Notes under the pieces: model-generated | Told to the model about the DNA's origin: nothing | Database searches by the model: none | Seen by the model: only the letters and a program-made list of their open reading frames with translations | Position numbers and translations under genes: made by a program | In this document: piece after piece, positions 26,254 to 35,409 of the stretch | Layout of the letters: each line of letters starts with the position of its first letter | How positions within the stretch are numbered: the first letter of the stretch is position 1 | From: Rhizobiales bacterium 2SD | Lineage (GTDB): Bacteria > Pseudomonadota > Alphaproteobacteria > Rhizobiales > Beijerinckiaceae | Direction: 5' to 3' | DNA: 64,000 nucleotides | Assembly: GCA_005502805.1 (NCBI GenBank) | Contig: SCMY01000003.1 | Coordinates: 186,001-250,000 of the forward strand

Positions 26254-26535
26254 ATGAAACTTCTTGCTTCGACTCTTGTGGCTGGCCTGCTGCTCGGCAG
26301 CGCCGGCGCCTATGCCCAGTCGATCAATATTGGACCGGGCGGCGTTTCGGTCGATCCGCGCTCACCGCGCGAACGCGCGGTCGATCGCGAAATCCGGCGC
26401 GAGGAGCGCTGGCGGGAGCGTGATCGCTGGGAGCGCCGCCGGGCTTATCGCGCCGAGCGCGATTGCCGGACCGTGACACAGGTCCGCGAGACTCCGCGTG
26501 GCGAGGTTCGTCGCACGACGCGCGTCTGCGACTGA
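26254..26535 (+). CDS. Small secreted Arg-rich protein, copy 2
   Basis: A 93-residue paralogue of the preceding gene: signal peptide (GAYAQ end), SINIGPGGVSVDPRSP, a shorter Arg/Glu-rich charged helix (RREERWRERDRWERRRAYRA), and the same C-terminal pattern CRTVTQVRETPRGEVRRTTR before CD. The charged segment is about 15 residues shorter than in copy 1. It has its own strong ribosome-binding site (GGAGG) and its own terminator, so the two genes are probably expressed separately. Function unknown. Confidence 0.75.
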   Translation: MKLLASTLVAGLLLGSAGAYAQSINIGPGGVSVDPRSPRERAVDREIRREERWRERDRWERRRAYRAERDCRTVTQVRETPRGEVRRTTRVCD

Positions 26536-26563
26536 GCGTGAGTTGAGTTGCTTCGTGTAGCAG

Positions 26564-26590
26564 AGACCGCCGCACCCGGTGCGGCGGTCT
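26564..26590. terminator. Bidirectional terminator between convergent genes
   Basis: An 11-bp perfect stem AGACCGCCGCA/TGCGGCGGTCT with a five-base loop sits between the convergent Arg-rich and phosphodiesterase genes. It should stop transcription from both sides. Confidence 0.75.
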
Positions 26591-26605
26591 TGTGTCGTCT
26601 GGATC

Positions 26606-27769
26606 TTACTTCGCGTCGCGCGCCTTCACGGCCTGGTCCGGGAAGTCCGAGAACAGCCCGTCGATGCCGAGCGCCAGATAGGCCTTGTATTCGGCGGCCG
26701 GGACGCCCTTGAAGTCGGAGGCGAGGCGCTTGGGCTCGCTGCGGAAGGTCCAGGTGTGGACGAAGAGCCCGACCGCATGGGCGTTCTTCACGACGTCGGT
26801 CGGCGGCAACAGTACGCGGTCGCGCTCGTCGATCGTGCCGTCGCCGTTGAGGTCGCGCGGCTTGCCGTCGTCGCCGAGCACCTGCTTGGCCGGCATCAGA
26901 TAGGGCTTCCAGGGGCCGACGCCGTCGGCATAAGTCTTGACCTCCTTCAATCCCTCGGCCGTGACGAGGTCCTTGAAGGTGCGCTTGTCGCCGGTGACGA
27001 CAAAGTCATAGGGCTTGTCGAACGGCGCGGCGAGGACGATGCCGCCATCCTTGTCGACATCATCGGCATCGACGAGCTGGATCAGGCGCAATTGCGTCTT
27101 GCCACGCAGATATTTGAGGTTGGCGGTCTCGAAGCTCTGGATGATCACCGGCGAGGTCTTCTCCGTCCAGCCGGCGGCCTTGAGCTGGTCGAGCAGCTTG
27201 TCCTCGATCGCCAGGCCCAGGGCCGAGTGATAGGTCGAGTGCTTGATCTCGGGATAGATGCCGATGGTGCGGCCGGTGCGGGCGCTCTCGGCCTTGGCGA
27301 GATCGATGACCTGCTGCAGCGTCGGGATCTCGTATTTGCCGTTATGCGACTGGTCGCGATCGGCGAAGGCCTGCTTGGCCCGCAGCGTCTTGATCTCGGC
27401 GAGCGTGAAGTCGGAGGCGAACCAGTCGGTGGTGTCGACGCCGTCGACCTTGCGGGTCGTCTTGCGCGCGGCGAATTCCGGGCGGGTCGCGACATCGGTG
27501 GTGCCCGACATGATCGGCTCATGGCGGACCACGAGATGGCCGTCCTTGGTCGCGACCAGATCAGGCTCGATGAAGTCGGCGCCTTGCTCGATCGCGAGCT
27601 TGTAGCCTTCGAGCGTGTGCTCGGGCAGATAGCCGCTGGCGCCGCGGTGGGCCGCAATCAGGGCCGGCTTTCCGTCGAGCGTCGGCGCGGGGCTCTGCGC
27701 CTGGGCGGCCGAAGCCTGGAGCGCCAGCGCGGTGAGAAGCGATGTCGAGAGAAGAAGGTTCTTCAGCAT
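26606..27769 (-). CDS. glpQ: Periplasmic glycerophosphodiester phosphodiesterase (GlpQ-like)
   Basis: A 387-residue enzyme with a signal peptide (about 1-25, AAQAQS) and a GDPD TIM-barrel. The catalytic landmarks are His41-Arg42 in [15 protein letters not shown], Glu68 and Asp70 in FIEPDLVAT, and His83 in VVRHEP. It hydrolyses deacylated phospholipids to glycerol 3-phosphate and an alcohol in the periplasm. Near the C-terminus an EF-hand-like loop (Asp306, Asn308, Asp310, Asp314, Asp317 in [12 protein letters not shown]) is embedded in the family's usual insertion. The ATG at 27769 gives a normal signal peptide; longer frames upstream are not needed. Confidence 0.92.
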   Translation of the reverse strand: MLKNLLLSTSLLTALALQASAAQAQSPAPTLDGKPALIAAHRGASGYLPEHTLEGYKLAIEQGADFIEPDLVATKDGHLVVRHEPIMSGTTDVATRPEFAARKTTRKVDGVDTTDWFASDFTLAEIKTLRAKQAFADRDQSHNGKYEIPTLQQVIDLAKAESARTGRTIGIYPEIKHSTYHSALGLAIEDKLLDQLKAAGWTEKTSPVIIQSFETANLKYLRGKTQLRLIQLVDADDVDKDGGIVLAAPFDKPYDFVVTGDKRTFKDLVTAEGLKEVKTYADGVGPWKPYLMPAKQVLGDDGKPRDLNGDGTIDERDRVLLPPTDVVKNAHAVGLFVHTWTFRSEPKRLASDFKGVPAAEYKAYLALGIDGLFSDFPDQAVKARDAK

Positions 27770-28001
27770 GGTTTGACCTAGTCTCGCGGAAATGCGCACG
27801 ACCTTATGGCAGCGGATATGACATGGCCATGAAAGCGAGTGCTCGGATTCGAGGAAAGCGTCGTCGTCCTCGGCCGGATTTGGGGAGAGGTCGGGTGTCG
27901 GCTCAGGTGCCGGTCCGCGCTCACTCGAGTCTTGGCGCTGCCGGCAGAGGCGGACCGGGATCTTCCGCAAGCTGGCCGGGTATAGAGTGAGCAGAGACAT
28001 C

Positions 28002-28622
28002 ATGGCTGAACGACGAAATGGCGAGCCGGCCCCCAAGACGGTCGAAACGATCGCCGGTGCGGATTGGTATGGCGAGGAACTCGACCGGCGGCGCTTTCAA
28101 AGCACCCTGTTTGTCGATCTTGATCTGAGCGAGTCCCGCAACGCCGGCTGCGTCTTCAAGGAATGCACTTTTCGCCGGGCGCGCTTCAACGGCTCGACGC
28201 ATCACAGCGCGGCTTTCGTGAACTGCACCTTCGCCGCCTGTAATTTCTTCGACACCACATTCACGGAGTGCAAATTCGTAGGAAGCATGTTCGACGGCTG
28301 TCAGTTCGACAGCATGCAGGTCGCCGATGGCGACTGGTCCTTCGTCGGCCTTCCCGGAGCGGATCTGCGGAAAGCGCGCTTCCGCGGCACCCGGTTGCGG
28401 GAGGCCGACCTGACCGGCGCACGGTGCCAGGATGGCTCGATCCGGGAGGTCGATCTGTCCGGAGCCTGGCTGCACAGCGCCGATTTTTCGAATTGTGATC
28501 TGCGAGGAAGCGATCTGAGCGCACTGGAGCCCGCCAACACACAGCTCAGCGGCGCGATCATCACGATCGACCAGACGATCGTCATTGCCAGGGCTCTGGG
28601 CATGGATGTTCGCAGAAAGTGA
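28002..28622 (+). CDS. Pentapeptide-repeat protein, Qnr/McbG-like
   Basis: A 206-residue protein made almost wholly of pentapeptide repeats with Leu or Phe at the centre ([20 protein letters not shown], and later [20 protein letters not shown]). It folds as a right-handed quadrilateral beta-helix. The C-terminus ([15 protein letters not shown]) resembles the helix that makes Qnr and McbG proteins dimerise. Such proteins mimic DNA and can protect DNA gyrase from quinolones or toxins, but many relatives have unknown roles. A GTG at 27987 is an alternative start. It is divergent from the phosphodiesterase gene. Confidence 0.85.
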   Translation: MAERRNGEPAPKTVETIAGADWYGEELDRRRFQSTLFVDLDLSESRNAGCVFKECTFRRARFNGSTHHSAAFVNCTFAACNFFDTTFTECKFVGSMFDGCQFDSMQVADGDWSFVGLPGADLRKARFRGTRLREADLTGARCQDGSIREVDLSGAWLHSADFSNCDLRGSDLSALEPANTQLSGAIITIDQTIVIARALGMDVRRK

Positions 28623-28675
28623 GCGCTGCCCGGGCGCGGACTTGCTCAGATCCCTTGCTCTGTCATCCAGCCATG

Positions 28676-28710
28676 AAAAAGCCCACTCCGACCGGGGTTG
28701 GAGTGGGCTT
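28676..28710 (-). terminator. Terminator of the small lipoprotein gene
   Basis: An 11-bp stem AAGCCCACTCC/GGAGTGGGCTT, followed on the minus strand by a run of T (AAAAA on the plus strand), lies downstream of the minus-strand lipoprotein gene. It also faces the convergent pentapeptide gene. Confidence 0.85.
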
Positions 28711-28778
28711 CGCGTGCTCGCTGACGTGAACGGAGACGACCAGTCGCGACGCCGCTGGCCTGCCCGTCCCGCGAAATC

Positions 28779-28916
28779 TCAGCGGCGGCCTTCCAGCGTG
28801 GTCTTGGCGTCGAGGCGCTTGGCCGGCGGCGGCGTGGTATCGACCGGCTGGGTGGCGCAGGCGGCGAGCGAGAGGCAGAACAGGCCGGCGAGCGCAAGGC
28901 GGGAGAGGGCGGTCAT
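28779..28916 (-). CDS. Small lipoprotein
   Basis: A 45-residue protein, MTALSRLALAGLFCLSLAAC, followed by ATQPVDTTPPPAKRLDAKTT. The lipobox LSLAAC gives a lipidated Cys at residue 20, leaving a 26-residue Pro-rich mature peptide anchored to a membrane. AGGGA lies upstream and a good terminator follows, which supports a real small gene. Function unknown. Confidence 0.65.
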   Translation of the reverse strand: MTALSRLALAGLFCLSLAACATQPVDTTPPPAKRLDAKTTLEGRR

Positions 28917-29073
28917 TGCAGGGTCCCTGGATCGGTTGGCGTTGCGGAAGGAGTTGTATCGTCTTGCGCCCTGTGGGACGAGGGCGTCAAGGGTGCTTTC
29001 GCGCATCGGAATCGTTCCAAGGCGCGCCGGCCTCGCGAGCCGTAACGACGAGCAATCACAGGAACCGCCGCAC

Positions 29074-30372
29074 ATGACCCCTGCCGCCCGCCTCAGCGCC
29101 GCCATCGAGGTCCTGACGGACCTGATCGAGCGCAGGCGCCCGGCGGCCGACGCGCTGAAGGATTGGGGATTGTCGCGCCGCTTTGCCGGCTCCAAGGACC
29201 GCGCCGCCATCGCCTCGCTGGTCTATGATGCGCTGCGCCGCCGTGCCTCCTCGGCGCATGCGCTCGGCGAGGAGACGCCGCGGGCACTGGTGCTGGGGAT
29301 GCTGGTCAGCCAGCGTGGCCTCGGTGTCGAGGAGATTTCGGAGCTCTTCAGCGGCCAGAATCATGCACCGGTGCCGCTGACCGAGTTCGAGGTCGCCGGA
29401 CTAGCCGCCTTCGACATCAACGCTGCGCCCGGCTGGATGCAAGCCGATGTTCCGGACTGGCTCTGGCCGTCCTTCATGGCCGGCTTCGGCGACGACGCGG
29501 TCGCGGAAGGCCAAGCTCTGGCGGGCAGGGCGCCAGCGGACGTCCGTACCAATCGATTGAAGACGGATCGCGACAAGCTACGCACAGCGCTCAGCCATCT
29601 TCAGCCGGAACCGGGCGCCTGGTCGCCCGACGCCTTGCGCTTCCTGCCCGGCCCCGACGGCCGCGGCCCGTCGCTGCAAAGCGAGCCGAGCTTCTTCAAC
29701 GGCGAGTTCGAGATCCAGGACGAGGGGTCGCAGCTCGTCACTTTGCTCGCCGGTGCCAGGCCCGGGATGACCGTCGTCGATCTCTGCGCCGGCGCTGGCG
29801 GCAAGACTCTGGCGCTCGCTGCAGTGCTCGGCGGCGAGGGGCGCATCTTCGCCACCGATCTCGACAGCCGCCGCCTGGCGCCGCTGCACGACCGGCTCAC
29901 CCGCTCGGGGGCCGGCAATGTCGAGGTGCGCGTGCCCAAGAGCCGCGGCCATGATGCGCTCGCTGATCTCGGGGGCACGATCGACCTCGTGCTCGTCGAT
30001 GCGCCCTGCACCGGCTCCGGCACCTGGCGACGCAACCCCGATGCGAAATGGCGGGTGCGCCCTGGTGCGCTCGCCGAGCGCATCAAGGAACAGGCGCAAG
30101 TACTGGCCCGTGCGGCCAGCCTGGTGAAGCCGGGTGGACGCATCGCCTACATCACCTGCTCGATGCTGCCGGAAGAGAACGACGGTGCGGTGGAAGCCTT
30201 TCTGGCCCGGCATCAGGGCTTCGCGCCGATAGCGACGCGCTCCTTGCTCGACACGGGCGAGGTCGATTTCGGCCTGCTCGCCCGCTTCGCCACCCGCTTC
30301 GGCCTGCAGCTCTCGCCGCGCCGGACGGGTACGGACGGGTTCTATCTGAGCTGCCTTTCGGCGCCGGCCTGA
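29074..30372 (+). CDS. rsmB: RsmB-like rRNA cytosine-C5 methyltransferase
   Basis: A 432-residue RNA m5C methyltransferase. The N-terminus (about 1-130) is a NusB-like helical region; the methyltransferase core follows. The SAM motif is VDLCAGAGGKT at about 235-245. The two catalytic cysteines are Cys312 in DAPCTGSGTWRRNPD and Cys362 in YITCSMLPEEN, the RsmB/Sun arrangement for methylating 16S rRNA. The ATG at 29074 has AGGAA upstream, and the open frame extends much further back without support. It is divergent from the small lipoprotein gene. RsmB is the best match; another m5C enzyme of the family is possible. Confidence 0.9.
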   Translation: MTPAARLSAAIEVLTDLIERRRPAADALKDWGLSRRFAGSKDRAAIASLVYDALRRRASSAHALGEETPRALVLGMLVSQRGLGVEEISELFSGQNHAPVPLTEFEVAGLAAFDINAAPGWMQADVPDWLWPSFMAGFGDDAVAEGQALAGRAPADVRTNRLKTDRDKLRTALSHLQPEPGAWSPDALRFLPGPDGRGPSLQSEPSFFNGEFEIQDEGSQLVTLLAGARPGMTVVDLCAGAGGKTLALAAVLGGEGRIFATDLDSRRLAPLHDRLTRSGAGNVEVRVPKSRGHDALADLGGTIDLVLVDAPCTGSGTWRRNPDAKWRVRPGALAERIKEQAQVLARAASLVKPGGRIAYITCSMLPEENDGAVEAFLARHQGFAPIATRSLLDTGEVDFGLLARFATRFGLQLSPRRTGTDGFYLSCLSAPA

Positions 30373-30490
30373 GCCTCGCCCCAACGCGACGACGGTATCA
30401 GCCTTGTTCCTAAGGGCGCGATTTGTGCGTCTTGCGACGGCAGCGCCGCGCCGACATCTCCATGGCATCCTTATTGGAAAGGGTGCAGAG

Positions 30491-30802
30491 ATGACTAAGA
30501 TCAACGAAGAGGCGCTGGTTTCCATCGCAATCTTGAAGGCGAGGCTTGGCCAGCGTGACCAATTGCGCGAGAGCCTGCTCGCGCTGATCGAGCCGACACG
30601 GGCCGAGCCGGGTTGCCTCGACTATGTGCTCTTCGAACTGCGCGACGAACCCGGCACCTTCTACATGCGAGAGGCCTTCACTAGCGCGGCCGCGCTCGAA
30701 GCCCACAAGGCGATGCCGCATTTCCAGGCGTTCGCCGCCAAGGCAGGCAATCTGCTGGCCGAGCCGCTGCGGCTGGTCTTCCTCGACCGCGTCTCGTCCT
30801 GA
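30491..30802 (+). CDS. Antibiotic biosynthesis monooxygenase (ABM) domain protein
   Basis: A 103-residue single-domain protein with the dimeric ferredoxin-like ABM fold: VSIAILKARLGQRDQLRESL, LIEPTRAEPGCLDYVLFELR, FYMREAFTSAAALEAHKAMPHFQAF. Such proteins (YgiN type) act as small quinol or metabolite oxygenases, or as reactive-species scavengers; the substrate cannot be told. The ATG at 30491 has a GCAGAG ribosome-binding site. guaA follows after 74 bases. Confidence 0.85.
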   Translation: MTKINEEALVSIAILKARLGQRDQLRESLLALIEPTRAEPGCLDYVLFELRDEPGTFYMREAFTSAAALEAHKAMPHFQAFAAKAGNLLAEPLRLVFLDRVSS

Positions 30803-30876
30803 GGCTTCTTGCGATGCCGCCCCCATCTGCTCTCAGCGCCGTTGCGTGCTCGCGCGCGATGGCGTAACCGGGCGCG

Positions 30877-32454
30877 ATGAGCGCTCAGCCCCAGAACCCC
30901 GCCCATCACGACTCCATCCTGATCATCGACTTCGGCAGCCAGGTCACGCAGCTGATCGCGCGCCGGATCCGTGAGATCGGGGTCTATTGCGAGATCGCCC
31001 CGTTCCAGTCGGCTTCCGAGGCGTTCCAGCGCCTGAAGCCGAAAGGCGTGATCTTCTCCGGCGGCCCGGCCTCGGTACCCGACGGCAATTCGCCGCGCGC
31101 GCCGCAGGAGGTGTTCTCCGCAGGGCTGCCGCTGCTCGGCATCTGCTATGGCCAGCAGACCATGGCCCACCAGCTCGGCGGCACGGTCGAGGGTGGCCAT
31201 GCCGCCGAATTCGGCCGCGCCGATGTCGAGATCGTCACTCCCTCGGCCCTGTTTGCGGGCGTCTGGGAGCGGGGCGGGCGCTATCCGGTCTGGATGAGCC
31301 ATGGCGACCGGGTCACGCAGCTGCCGGCCGGCTTCACCGTCAAGGCGACCTCGGAGAACGCCCCCTATGCGGTGGCGAGCGACGAGACCAGGCGCTTTTA
31401 TTCGACCATGTTCCACCCTGAGGTGGTGCATACGCCCGATGGCGCCAAGCTGCTGCGCAACTTCGTCGTCGATATCTGCGGCTGCAAGCCCGACTGGAGC
31501 ATGTCGGCCTATCGCGCCGAGATGATCAAGAAGATCCGCGATCAGGTCGGCACGGGCCGGGTGATCTGCGGGCTCTCTGGCGGCGTCGATTCGGCCGTCG
31601 CGGCCGTGCTGATCCATGAAGCGATCGGCGACCAGCTCACCTGCGTCTTCGTCGACCATGGCCTGATGCGGATGAATGAGGCCGATGAGGTCGTACGTCT
31701 CTTCAGGGACCACTATAACATCCCGCTGGTCCATGTTGAGGCTGAGGAGCTTTTCCTCGCCGAGCTCGCCAAATGCGGCGCCGATCCGGAAGCCAAGCGC
31801 AAGACGATCGGCCGGCTCTTCATCGACGTCTTCGACGCCGAGGCGGCCAAGCTGGGCGGCGCCGACTTCCTCGCCCAGGGCACGCTCTATCCCGACGTGA
31901 TCGAGAGCGTCTCGTTCTCCGGTGGTCCCTCGGTGACGATCAAGAGCCACCACAATGTCGGCGGCCTGCCCGAGCGGATGAAAATGAAGCTCGTCGAGCC
32001 GCTGCGCGAGCTGTTCAAGGACGAGGTGCGAGTGCTCGGCCGCGAGCTTGGCCTGCCGGAGGCCTTCGTCGGCCGTCATCCCTTCCCGGGGCCGGGCCTC
32101 GCCATCCGCTGCCCCGGCGAGATCACCAAGGAGAAGCTCGATATCCTGCGCAAGGCGGATGCGATCTATCTCGAGGAGATCCGCAAGGCCGGACTCTACG
32201 ACGTGATCTGGCAGGCTTTCGCTGTGTTGCTGCCGGTACGCACTGTCGGGGTGATGGGCGACTATCGCACCTACGACCATGTCTGCGCGCTGCGCGCCGT
32301 CACCTCGGTCGACGGCATGACGGCGGATTTCTACCCCTATGACATGGCCTTCCTCGGCCGCACCGCGACCCGCATCATCAACGAGGTCAAGGGCATCAAC
32401 CGGGTCGTCTACGACGTGACCTCGAAGCCCCCAGGCACGATCGAGTGGGAGTGA
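30877..32454 (+). CDS. guaA: GMP synthase (glutamine-hydrolysing)
   Basis: A full-length 525-residue GMP synthase that converts XMP, glutamine and ATP to GMP in the cytoplasm. The class I glutamine amidotransferase domain carries Cys90 ([17 protein letters not shown]) and the FHPEV His/Glu motif. The ATP pyrophosphatase domain has the P-loop [10 protein letters not shown]. The C-terminal dimerisation domain ends with [15 protein letters not shown], the family's invariant end. All key motifs are intact. The start at 30877 ([22 protein letters not shown]) has a weak ribosome-binding site. It is convergent with the Fbp-type permease gene, 13 bases apart. Confidence 0.98.
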   Translation: MSAQPQNPAHHDSILIIDFGSQVTQLIARRIREIGVYCEIAPFQSASEAFQRLKPKGVIFSGGPASVPDGNSPRAPQEVFSAGLPLLGICYGQQTMAHQLGGTVEGGHAAEFGRADVEIVTPSALFAGVWERGGRYPVWMSHGDRVTQLPAGFTVKATSENAPYAVASDETRRFYSTMFHPEVVHTPDGAKLLRNFVVDICGCKPDWSMSAYRAEMIKKIRDQVGTGRVICGLSGGVDSAVAAVLIHEAIGDQLTCVFVDHGLMRMNEADEVVRLFRDHYNIPLVHVEAEELFLAELAKCGADPEAKRKTIGRLFIDVFDAEAAKLGGADFLAQGTLYPDVIESVSFSGGPSVTIKSHHNVGGLPERMKMKLVEPLRELFKDEVRVLGRELGLPEAFVGRHPFPGPGLAIRCPGEITKEKLDILRKADAIYLEEIRKAGLYDVIWQAFAVLLPVRTVGVMGDYRTYDHVCALRAVTSVDGMTADFYPYDMAFLGRTATRIINEVKGINRVVYDVTSKPPGTIEWE

Positions 32455-32467
32455 GGGGAAACGCCTC

Positions 32468-34222
32468 TCACACCCCAAAGATCATCGTGCCGCGGCGCTT
32501 CATCACCAGGTAGAAGACCGTCGCGATCGTGCTCATCAGCAGCGACCAGAGCAGGCCGAGCGCCGCGACCTCGCTGAGTTCACCATTGACGGCGCGGTCG
32601 AAGATCGCGACCGCGATGGTCTTGGTGTCGGGGCCGGCGAGGATGATCGCGGTCGAGAGGTCGCGCGCGGCGTTGAGGAAGATGAAGACCCAGCCGGCCA
32701 TGATCGCCGGCCAGAGCAGCGGCATCACGACCTTGAGCAGGATCTTGCCGGGCGAGGCGCCGCAGACGCCGGCCGACTCCTCGAGCTCCTTGTGGATCTG
32801 CAAGACACCGCCATAGGTGTAGCGCATGCCGAAGGGCAGGAAGTGGATGACGAAGGCGATCACCACGATCGTCAGCGTCGAATAGAGCGGGACCGGTGCG
32901 CGCAGCGCCACATCCATCATCGCGACGCTGAGCACGATGCCGGGCAGGATCATTGGCAGCGTGATCAACTGGTCGGTGACGGTGTGGAAGGCCTGCCGGC
33001 GCGCGACGAGCCAGCCGCAGACCACCATCAGCGCCATCGTGATGCTGGCCGCCGCAGCCGCCGTGATCAGCGTGTTCACGATCAGCTCGAAATAGCCCTG
33101 GCTGGCGAGCACGACCCTGAAATTGTCGAGCGTCAGCGACTTGAAGGCCGCGACCCGGACCGGCCGGACGAAGGGCGTCAGCGCGATCCAGAGCAGCGTC
33201 AGGATCGGCAAGACCAGCACGACGATGCAATTGGCCCAGATCAGCGCGCCGCCGAGCCAGCGCAGCCGCCCGAGCGGCAGGGGACGCGGGCGAAAACCCT
33301 TGCCGGTCACCGTGGCGAAACGCGAGGCGTTCAGGGACAGGCGGCTGTAGAGATACATCAATCCGGCGACGAGCACGGTCAGCACGACCGAATAGGCGCT
33401 GGCATGGCCGACCCGCGGCGGCACGGCGGCGCGGATGTCGTCATAGATGTCGGTGGTCAGCAGCTTGATGCCGGCCGAGGTGCCGACGAGCTTGGGCACG
33501 TCGAAGGCCTGGAGCGTCTTGATGAAGATGAAGAGGCCTGTCGCCAGCGCGGCCGGCGCCGCCAGCGGAATCGAGACGCGTAGCACCATGGTCAGGATGC
33601 CGGCGCCGCTCATCCGCGCCGCTTCCTCCAGCTCGGCATTGGCGGTGCGGAAGCTCGCAGCGAAGAGCAGGAACGACATCGGCAGCCAGCCCAGCGTCTC
33701 GATCACGACCATGCCGGCGATCGAGTTGACGGCGAACAGGTTGCCGCCATTGCCGGTGAGGTTGCGGTAGAGTTCGTTGAACGGGCCGACCGGGCCGAGC
33801 AGGAAGAGCCAGGCCGGGACATAGATGATCAAGGGGATGCCGAGCGACACCACCGTCATCAGATAGGCGAGCGAGCGGTGCGGCGCGTCGGTCCGCTCCA
33901 CCACCCAGGCGAGCGAGGCGCCGAAGAGAAGCGAGAACAGCGTCGACAGCGCCGCGAACTGGATCGAGTTCCAGCCGCTGGCGATGATGCCCTTCTCGCC
34001 GACCAGATGCGTGAAGTTGTCGAGGGTGAAGGCGCCGTGCGAGCCGTCCGGGTTCATCACGAACAGGCTGTTCTGGATGAGCGTGACGACCGGCGGCAGC
34101 ACCAGGCAGGCGATGACGAGCAGCATCGCCAGCGCCAGCAGGTTGGTCTGCGCCGGGCGTTTGGCCAGCCCGGCGCGGCGTTGCTGCGGCAGCGCCGCGG
34201 CAGCGTCGATGACTTCGGTCAT
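32468..34222 (-). CDS. Fbp/Afu-type ABC transporter permease (two fused halves)
   Basis: A 584-residue membrane protein with two homologous six-helix permease units, as in FbpB/AfuB iron transporters and related importers. EAA-type ATPase-contact segments occur in both halves (LEEAARMSGAGILTMVLRVSIPLAAP; HKELEESAGVCGASPGKILLKVVMPLL). It forms the whole channel. The ATG at 34222 overlaps the binding-protein stop (ATGA), so translation is coupled. No ATPase gene follows; the only fitting one in the window is at 48217-49371. Neighbouring catabolic genes make an organic substrate as likely as iron. Confidence 0.9.
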   Translation of the reverse strand: MTEVIDAAAALPQQRRAGLAKRPAQTNLLALAMLLVIACLVLPPVVTLIQNSLFVMNPDGSHGAFTLDNFTHLVGEKGIIASGWNSIQFAALSTLFSLLFGASLAWVVERTDAPHRSLAYLMTVVSLGIPLIIYVPAWLFLLGPVGPFNELYRNLTGNGGNLFAVNSIAGMVVIETLGWLPMSFLLFAASFRTANAELEEAARMSGAGILTMVLRVSIPLAAPAALATGLFIFIKTLQAFDVPKLVGTSAGIKLLTTDIYDDIRAAVPPRVGHASAYSVVLTVLVAGLMYLYSRLSLNASRFATVTGKGFRPRPLPLGRLRWLGGALIWANCIVVLVLPILTLLWIALTPFVRPVRVAAFKSLTLDNFRVVLASQGYFELIVNTLITAAAAASITMALMVVCGWLVARRQAFHTVTDQLITLPMILPGIVLSVAMMDVALRAPVPLYSTLTIVVIAFVIHFLPFGMRYTYGGVLQIHKELEESAGVCGASPGKILLKVVMPLLWPAIMAGWVFIFLNAARDLSTAIILAGPDTKTIAVAIFDRAVNGELSEVAALGLLWSLLMSTIATVFYLVMKRRGTMIFGV

Positions 34223-35268
34223 TTGAACAGCTCGTCGTAGATCTTCAGCCAGCCCGCCAGCGGTTCGCTCTCCTGCGAGGAGATCTCCGGCGCAAGCAGG
34301 GTCGAGGCGAAGCCGCCGGTCACCGGGCCGATCGAGGGATCCTTCGGCGGCACGTCGGGATTGCCCGGCGGGTAGCCGGCCTCGGCGATGATCTTCTGGC
34401 CGTCGTCGGAGAACATGAATTCGAGGAAGAGCTTGGCGGCGTTGGGGTGTGGTGCGCCCTTGGCCAGCGCGATGACGCCGAGATTGGCGACCAGCGGCTC
34501 CATCTTGACCCAGGCGATCGGGGCTTCCTTGGCCCGGCTGATCACCGCGTGATGATTGTAGGTCATCAGGCCGATCGCGTATTGGCCGGAGATTACCTTG
34601 TCCAGGATGACGCGCTGGTTGCCGGGCTCGCGCACGATCTTCTGCTTCGAGAGCTCGCGCAGATAGGCCATGCCCTTGTCCTGGCCCATCACCGAGAGGA
34701 CGTTGCCGATGAAGCCGGGTGGGCCGGAAATGGCGCGGGTGTCGGTCCAGACCATCTTGCCGCGCCATTTCGGGTCGAGCAGGTCGTCATAGCTCTTCGG
34801 CGCCTCGGCCGCCTTGACCAGGTCGGTGTTGTAGGTGGTCGTCAGATAGAGCGCGTAGATGCCGGAATAGAGCTGGCTCTGCGGCTTGAAAGTCGGCGCG
34901 TATTTGGCCAGCGCCTCGGGCGCGAAGGGCTCGATCAGCCCAGCCTTGCTCAGCGGCGGGATCGAGGTTCCCGGCGAGTCGAACAGGTCGACCTCCATCT
35001 TGCCGGCCCGCGCCTGGCTGGTGATCTTCAGCACCGTGTCGGCGTCGCCGGTCGTCGCATAACGGACCTCGATGCCGTATTTGGCCTGGAATTTCTCGGC
35101 GAGCGGCCGCACCACCTGGCTGACCACCATGCCGGTGTACCAGACCAGCTGGCGCTCGGCCTTGGCTTTGGCGATCAAATCGGCAGCGGGCTGGCTCTGG
35201 GCGAAGCCGGCGGCCGGCAACAGCGCGAGCGTGCTCGCCCCGGCGATGAAGCCGCGTCTGGTCTGCAT
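34219..35268 (-). CDS. Periplasmic binding protein, Fbp-type (family 1/13 solute-binding)
   Basis: A 349-residue binding protein with a Tat- or Sec-type signal (MQTRRGFIAGASTLALLPAAGFAQ). The core is like iron and related anion-binding proteins: LIAKAKAERQLVWYTGM, VVRPLAEKFQAKYGIEVRYATTGDADTVLKI, SYDDLLDPKWRGKMVW, and NAAKLFLEFMFSDDGQKII. The tyrosine pair that binds iron in FbpA is not obvious, so the ligand may be an organic acid. It is co-translated with the permease. A copy of the cluster's shared operator motif lies 104 bases upstream of the start, linking uptake to the adjacent catabolic genes. Confidence 0.9.
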   Translation of the reverse strand: MQTRRGFIAGASTLALLPAAGFAQSQPAADLIAKAKAERQLVWYTGMVVSQVVRPLAEKFQAKYGIEVRYATTGDADTVLKITSQARAGKMEVDLFDSPGTSIPPLSKAGLIEPFAPEALAKYAPTFKPQSQLYSGIYALYLTTTYNTDLVKAAEAPKSYDDLLDPKWRGKMVWTDTRAISGPPGFIGNVLSVMGQDKGMAYLRELSKQKIVREPGNQRVILDKVISGQYAIGLMTYNHHAVISRAKEAPIAWVKMEPLVANLGVIALAKGAPHPNAAKLFLEFMFSDDGQKIIAEAGYPPGNPDVPPKDPSIGPVTGGFASTLLAPEISSQESEPLAGWLKIYDELFK

Positions 35269-35371
35269 GTCCTTCCTCCCAATCCTTGCTTGCTGGCGGT
35301 CTGACGCCGCCGTGCCGCTCCCGAAATCGAGAGGGGAGCATGTTACGGAAACTGCCTGCCTGGCCGTGAAG

Positions 35372-35388
35372 GGTCAAACGAGTAAACG
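35372..35388 (-). promoter_or_regulatory. Cluster operator motif, site A
   Basis: On the minus strand this reads CGTTTACTCGTTTGACC, one of five copies of a dyad close to GGTTAACTCGTTTGACC. It lies upstream of the binding-protein/permease operon. Confidence 0.6.
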
Positions 35389-35409
35389 GGACAGGCGCAT
35401 GAGGAATTC

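Noticed and set aside
27767..27775. GGTTTGACC next to the glycerophosphodiesterase start as a further cluster operator
   Set aside because: It lacks the TCG core and the left half of the dyad, and it lies across the start codon of an unrelated gene.
30661..32478. 605-codon minus-strand frame opposite guaA
   Set aside because: guaA carries every family motif on the plus strand; the opposite frame is a shadow.
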